Below, in pieces: positions 13,604-15,288 of a stretch of 15,288 nt of DNA. Made by a program: the position numbers and the translations under genes. Below the pieces are notes generated by a model. The model was not told the origin of the DNA, made no database searches, and saw only the letters and a list, made by a program, of their open reading frames with translations. Position 1 is the first letter of the stretch. Every line of letters starts with the position of its first letter. This DNA comes from CAJQQK01 sp051010015 (lineage in GTDB: Bacteria > Pseudomonadota > Alphaproteobacteria > Rhizobiales > Hyphomicrobiaceae), in contig JBPCVZ010000184.1 in NCBI GenBank assembly GCA_051010015.1, forward strand, positions 1-15,288. The letters run 5' to 3'.

Positions 13604-14431
13604 TCATTCAGGCGGCGGCAAGGCGTCGCGAATGAGCGTTCCGAATACGATCATTTCAGGGCTCGTCTCACGGTAGCGATCGGTTGCAGCCATGACATAG
13701 CCGAACTCGCTCGTCGGTGGCACCGGCGGTGCATCGGGCAGCGCCGGCAACGTGGCGAACACGCCCGGCACTGCGGCATCGATGCGCGCCAGGACATCGG
13801 CGCAGCTGGCCTTTGTTGCGCCATCATCGAAGCGCGGCACGAGAACGGTCGCCAGGTGCGCGAGATAGCCCGGCCAATGCGCAAGCATGCGATAGAGCCC
13901 CGGTACGAACGGTTTGCCATCGACATCGGTGCCGAGCTGCATCAAAACGGCACGGAGATCCTCCGACAGGTCGTCCGGATGGGCCAATGGCGGCAGCGAC
14001 GGCAGCGGGGCCGGTGACGCCGCCGCCGGTGATGCGACGCCGGAGCCGACCGGGCGCTCGCCGGCAAGCAGGGTGCGGAGCAAGCCCGACAACATCAGGT
14101 TGGTTGGCGCGACACGTACGAACAGATCGGCGACGGCGCGGATGGTGCGCTCGCCTTCGGCATCGACGCCAAGAACACGCAAGGCACTGCGCGACAGCTT
14201 CGGCAGCGGTTCAACCTCGACCTGGGCAGCTGCGCGCCATGCAGCGGCGGGCGCCGAGCCGTCGAGAAACACCGGCCGCGCCGCCGTCCACGTCCATTCC
14301 AGCCAGCCCGGACGCGTCGCCATGTGGCGCTGCAGCGTCGAGACATAGGGCACGGCGCAGGTTTCGCGGATCTCCTTGTAGATCTGCGCGATTTCGCCGG
14401 TGGCGTCGTCTTCGGTGAGTTCGGCCAGCAT
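13604..14431 (-). CDS. DehI-fold (halocarboxylic acid dehalogenase-like) protein, probably lacking the catalytic Asp
   Basis: A 275-aa all-helical protein resembling the DehI family (PF10778), whose characterised member removes halogen from 2-haloacids of both stereo-forms. The internal duplication of that family is visible: PYVSTLQRHMATRPGWLEW (28-46) and PFVPGLYRMLAHWPGYLAH (174-192), joined by a Pro/Ala-rich linker (about 128-152). The N-terminus (EIAQIYKEIRETCAVPYV) fits the family. In the DehI sequence as I recall it, the catalytic Asp lies seven residues before the second-half WP; here that position is Leu179. Dehalogenase activity is therefore doubtful. The fold also resembles AhpD/carboxymuconolactone decarboxylases, but no CxxC is present. 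GAGGTG precedes the ATG at 14431. It lies between peroxiredoxin and LLM genes in one operon. Confidence 0.72.
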   Translation of the reverse strand: MLAELTEDDATGEIAQIYKEIRETCAVPYVSTLQRHMATRPGWLEWTWTAARPVFLDGSAPAAAWRAAAQVEVEPLPKLSRSALRVLGVDAEGERTIRAVADLFVRVAPTNLMLSGLLRTLLAGERPVGSGVASPAAASPAPLPSLPPLAHPDDLSEDLRAVLMQLGTDVDGKPFVPGLYRMLAHWPGYLAHLATVLVPRFDDGATKASCADVLARIDAAVPGVFATLPALPDAPPVPPTSEFGYVMAATDRYRETSPEMIVFGTLIRDALPPPE

Positions 14432-14476
14432 GTTCGCACCTCACAGTTGCCACCAAGTTTGTCGCCCCCGCGCGAC

Positions 14477-14956
14477 TTAAAGGTCTTCCAGCATACGCTC
14501 GGCGCTGGTTTCGCCGAAGCCGGAATCTTCCAAGTACAAGCGTTGAACAACGCCGTCGTCGAGCACCATCGAAAAACGTCGACAGCGCGGGCCGTATCCC
14601 TTGGCACTCATGTCGACTTCGAGGCCGGCGGCACGGGTGAAATTCAGACAACCATCGCCGATCATCGTGACTTTGCCATCGGCGCCGTGTTCACGCGACC
14701 AGGCCGCAAGCACAGCGGCATCGTTGACGGCGAGGCACATCACATCGTCGATGCCTTTGGCCTTGATGGCATCGGCATGGTCAACAAACCCCGGCAGATG
14801 CTTGGCCGAGCATGTGCGGGTGAAAGCGCCGGGGACGCCAAACAGCGCAATGCGCCTGCCGCGCAAAAGTGTTTCCGAAGATACCGGCTCCGGCCCATCG
14901 GGCCCGATGCGGAACAGCTCCACGTCCGGAATTCGGTCTCCCACACTGATGGTCAT
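14477..14956 (-). CDS. Prx5-type peroxiredoxin
   Basis: A 159-aa thiol peroxidase of the atypical Prx5 group that reduces hydrogen peroxide and organic hydroperoxides in the cytosol. The active site is PGAFTRTCS: Pro42, Thr46 and peroxidatic Cys49. The conserved Arg region is seen as YGPRCRRFSMVLDDG (Arg126/127). Other Cys residues at 74, 103 and 125 are possible resolving partners; Cys125 in the Arg loop is notable. Length matches the family. GAGGAG lies 8 nt before the ATG at 14956. It is the first gene of a likely operon with the DehI-like gene (45-bp gap) and the LLM oxidoreductase, and is divergent from the permease gene at the right edge. Confidence 0.93.
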   Translation of the reverse strand: MTISVGDRIPDVELFRIGPDGPEPVSSETLLRGRRIALFGVPGAFTRTCSAKHLPGFVDHADAIKAKGIDDVMCLAVNDAAVLAAWSREHGADGKVTMIGDGCLNFTRAAGLEVDMSAKGYGPRCRRFSMVLDDGVVQRLYLEDSGFGETSAERMLEDL

Positions 14957-15137
14957 GTCGCACGCTCCTCGTTTGCCTGGCTGATCGTTCCACGCGGCGC
15001 CGCTACAGTATCACCCACGGAGTACCATCGTCGCTCTCGCGGGAGAAAAATCCTGCTAAGGATCGTGCTGCCGATCAAAGGCGGCGCCAGCAATGAAGCG
15101 ACTGTCGGATAACGGCGGGTGCACGCGACCGAGGCGT

Positions 15138-15165
15138 GGCGTCGTGTCTGACAAGACCTGACGCC
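15138..15165. promoter_or_regulatory. Nested inverted repeat upstream of the permease gene
   Basis: GGCGTC (15138-15143)/GACGCC (15160-15165) encloses GTCT (15146-15149)/AGAC (15154-15157) around GACA, with a 2x2 internal mismatch. It lies 33 bp before the TTG start and 182 bp before the peroxiredoxin start. It may be an operator or a leader hairpin. Confidence 0.4.
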
Positions 15166-15198
15166 GATCCAGATCCGTTGTTGACGAGGAAATGAAAC

Positions 15199-15288
15199 TT
15201 GATCGATCCCGTCATTATCGCAGCGGCGATCGCCTTGGCGGTCAGCGTCAACTTCGGCATCGCGAGCCACATCCAGCATATTGCGGTC
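15199..15288 (+). CDS. Start of a probable membrane permease (EamA/DMT-like), cut by right edge
   Basis: Thirty codons are visible from a TTG at 15199 with GAGGA 8 nt upstream. The translation reads MIDPVIIAAAIALAVSVNFG and continues IASHIQHIAV: a first transmembrane helix of the sort that starts drug/metabolite transporter (EamA) proteins, with a His after the helix. The competing ATG at 15192 in another frame gives an Arg/His-rich peptide and is rejected. The assignment to EamA is from the look of 30 residues only and remains tentative; that a membrane protein starts here is more certain. Confidence 0.5.
   Translation, partial: MIDPVIIAAAIALAVSVNFGIASHIQHIAV

Overview
The window looks like chromosomal DNA from an alphaproteobacterium, most likely of the order Hyphomicrobiales (Rhizobiales). 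The signs are GC-rich coding sequence with strong third-position GC, a Caulobacter-type Flp/Tad pilus locus (cpaA, cpaB, cpaC, two short Flp pilins, a stand-alone pilus-assembly N-domain protein and two TadE-like pseudopilins), and a trailing set of housekeeping and redox genes typical of that group. This placement is inference from gene content and style. No rRNA, tRNA, CRISPR array, insertion sequence, integrase or prophage gene was seen.

Left part (1-5371): one end of a Tad pilus locus arranged in two arms. Reading leftwards are Flp pilin 2 (2808-2966, followed by its own terminator), Flp pilin 1 (2342-2503), prepilin peptidase cpaA (GTG start at 1941), cpaB and the start of the secretin gene cpaC, which runs off the left edge. 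Reading rightwards from the same 335-bp AT-rich control region are a 172-aa periplasmic protein with the CpaC-type N-terminal domain, a strong terminator, and two TadE-like genes closed by another terminator. The ATPase, inner-membrane and CpaD/CpaE genes are not in the window and presumably lie to the left.

Middle part (5372-8791): on the minus strand a zinc metallopeptidase of the YugP family and a histone-deacetylase-family amidohydrolase sit 5 bp apart as an operon. They are followed by a YdjM/DUF457 membrane protein. On the plus strand a nitroreductase runs towards a large minus-strand NTE-type patatin phospholipase with a cyclic-nucleotide-binding domain; their stop codons are 5 bp apart.

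Right part (8797-15288): the patatin gene is divergent from an MBL-fold hydrolase gene, which is followed by a small lipoprotein gene. A three-gene minus-strand operon then encodes a Prx5-type peroxiredoxin, a DehI-fold protein and a luciferase-like (LLM) flavin oxidoreductase. Divergent from it is the start of a probable EamA/DMT-type permease, cut by the right edge.

I searched for an undescribed multigene system and did not find a convincing one. The most interesting items are the DehI-fold protein that appears to lack the catalytic Asp, placed between a peroxiredoxin and an LLM oxidoreductase; the pilin control region with a perfect 14-bp palindrome and paired 12-bp repeats; the stand-alone second copy of the CpaC N-domain; and several operator-like inverted repeats in the divergent promoters.
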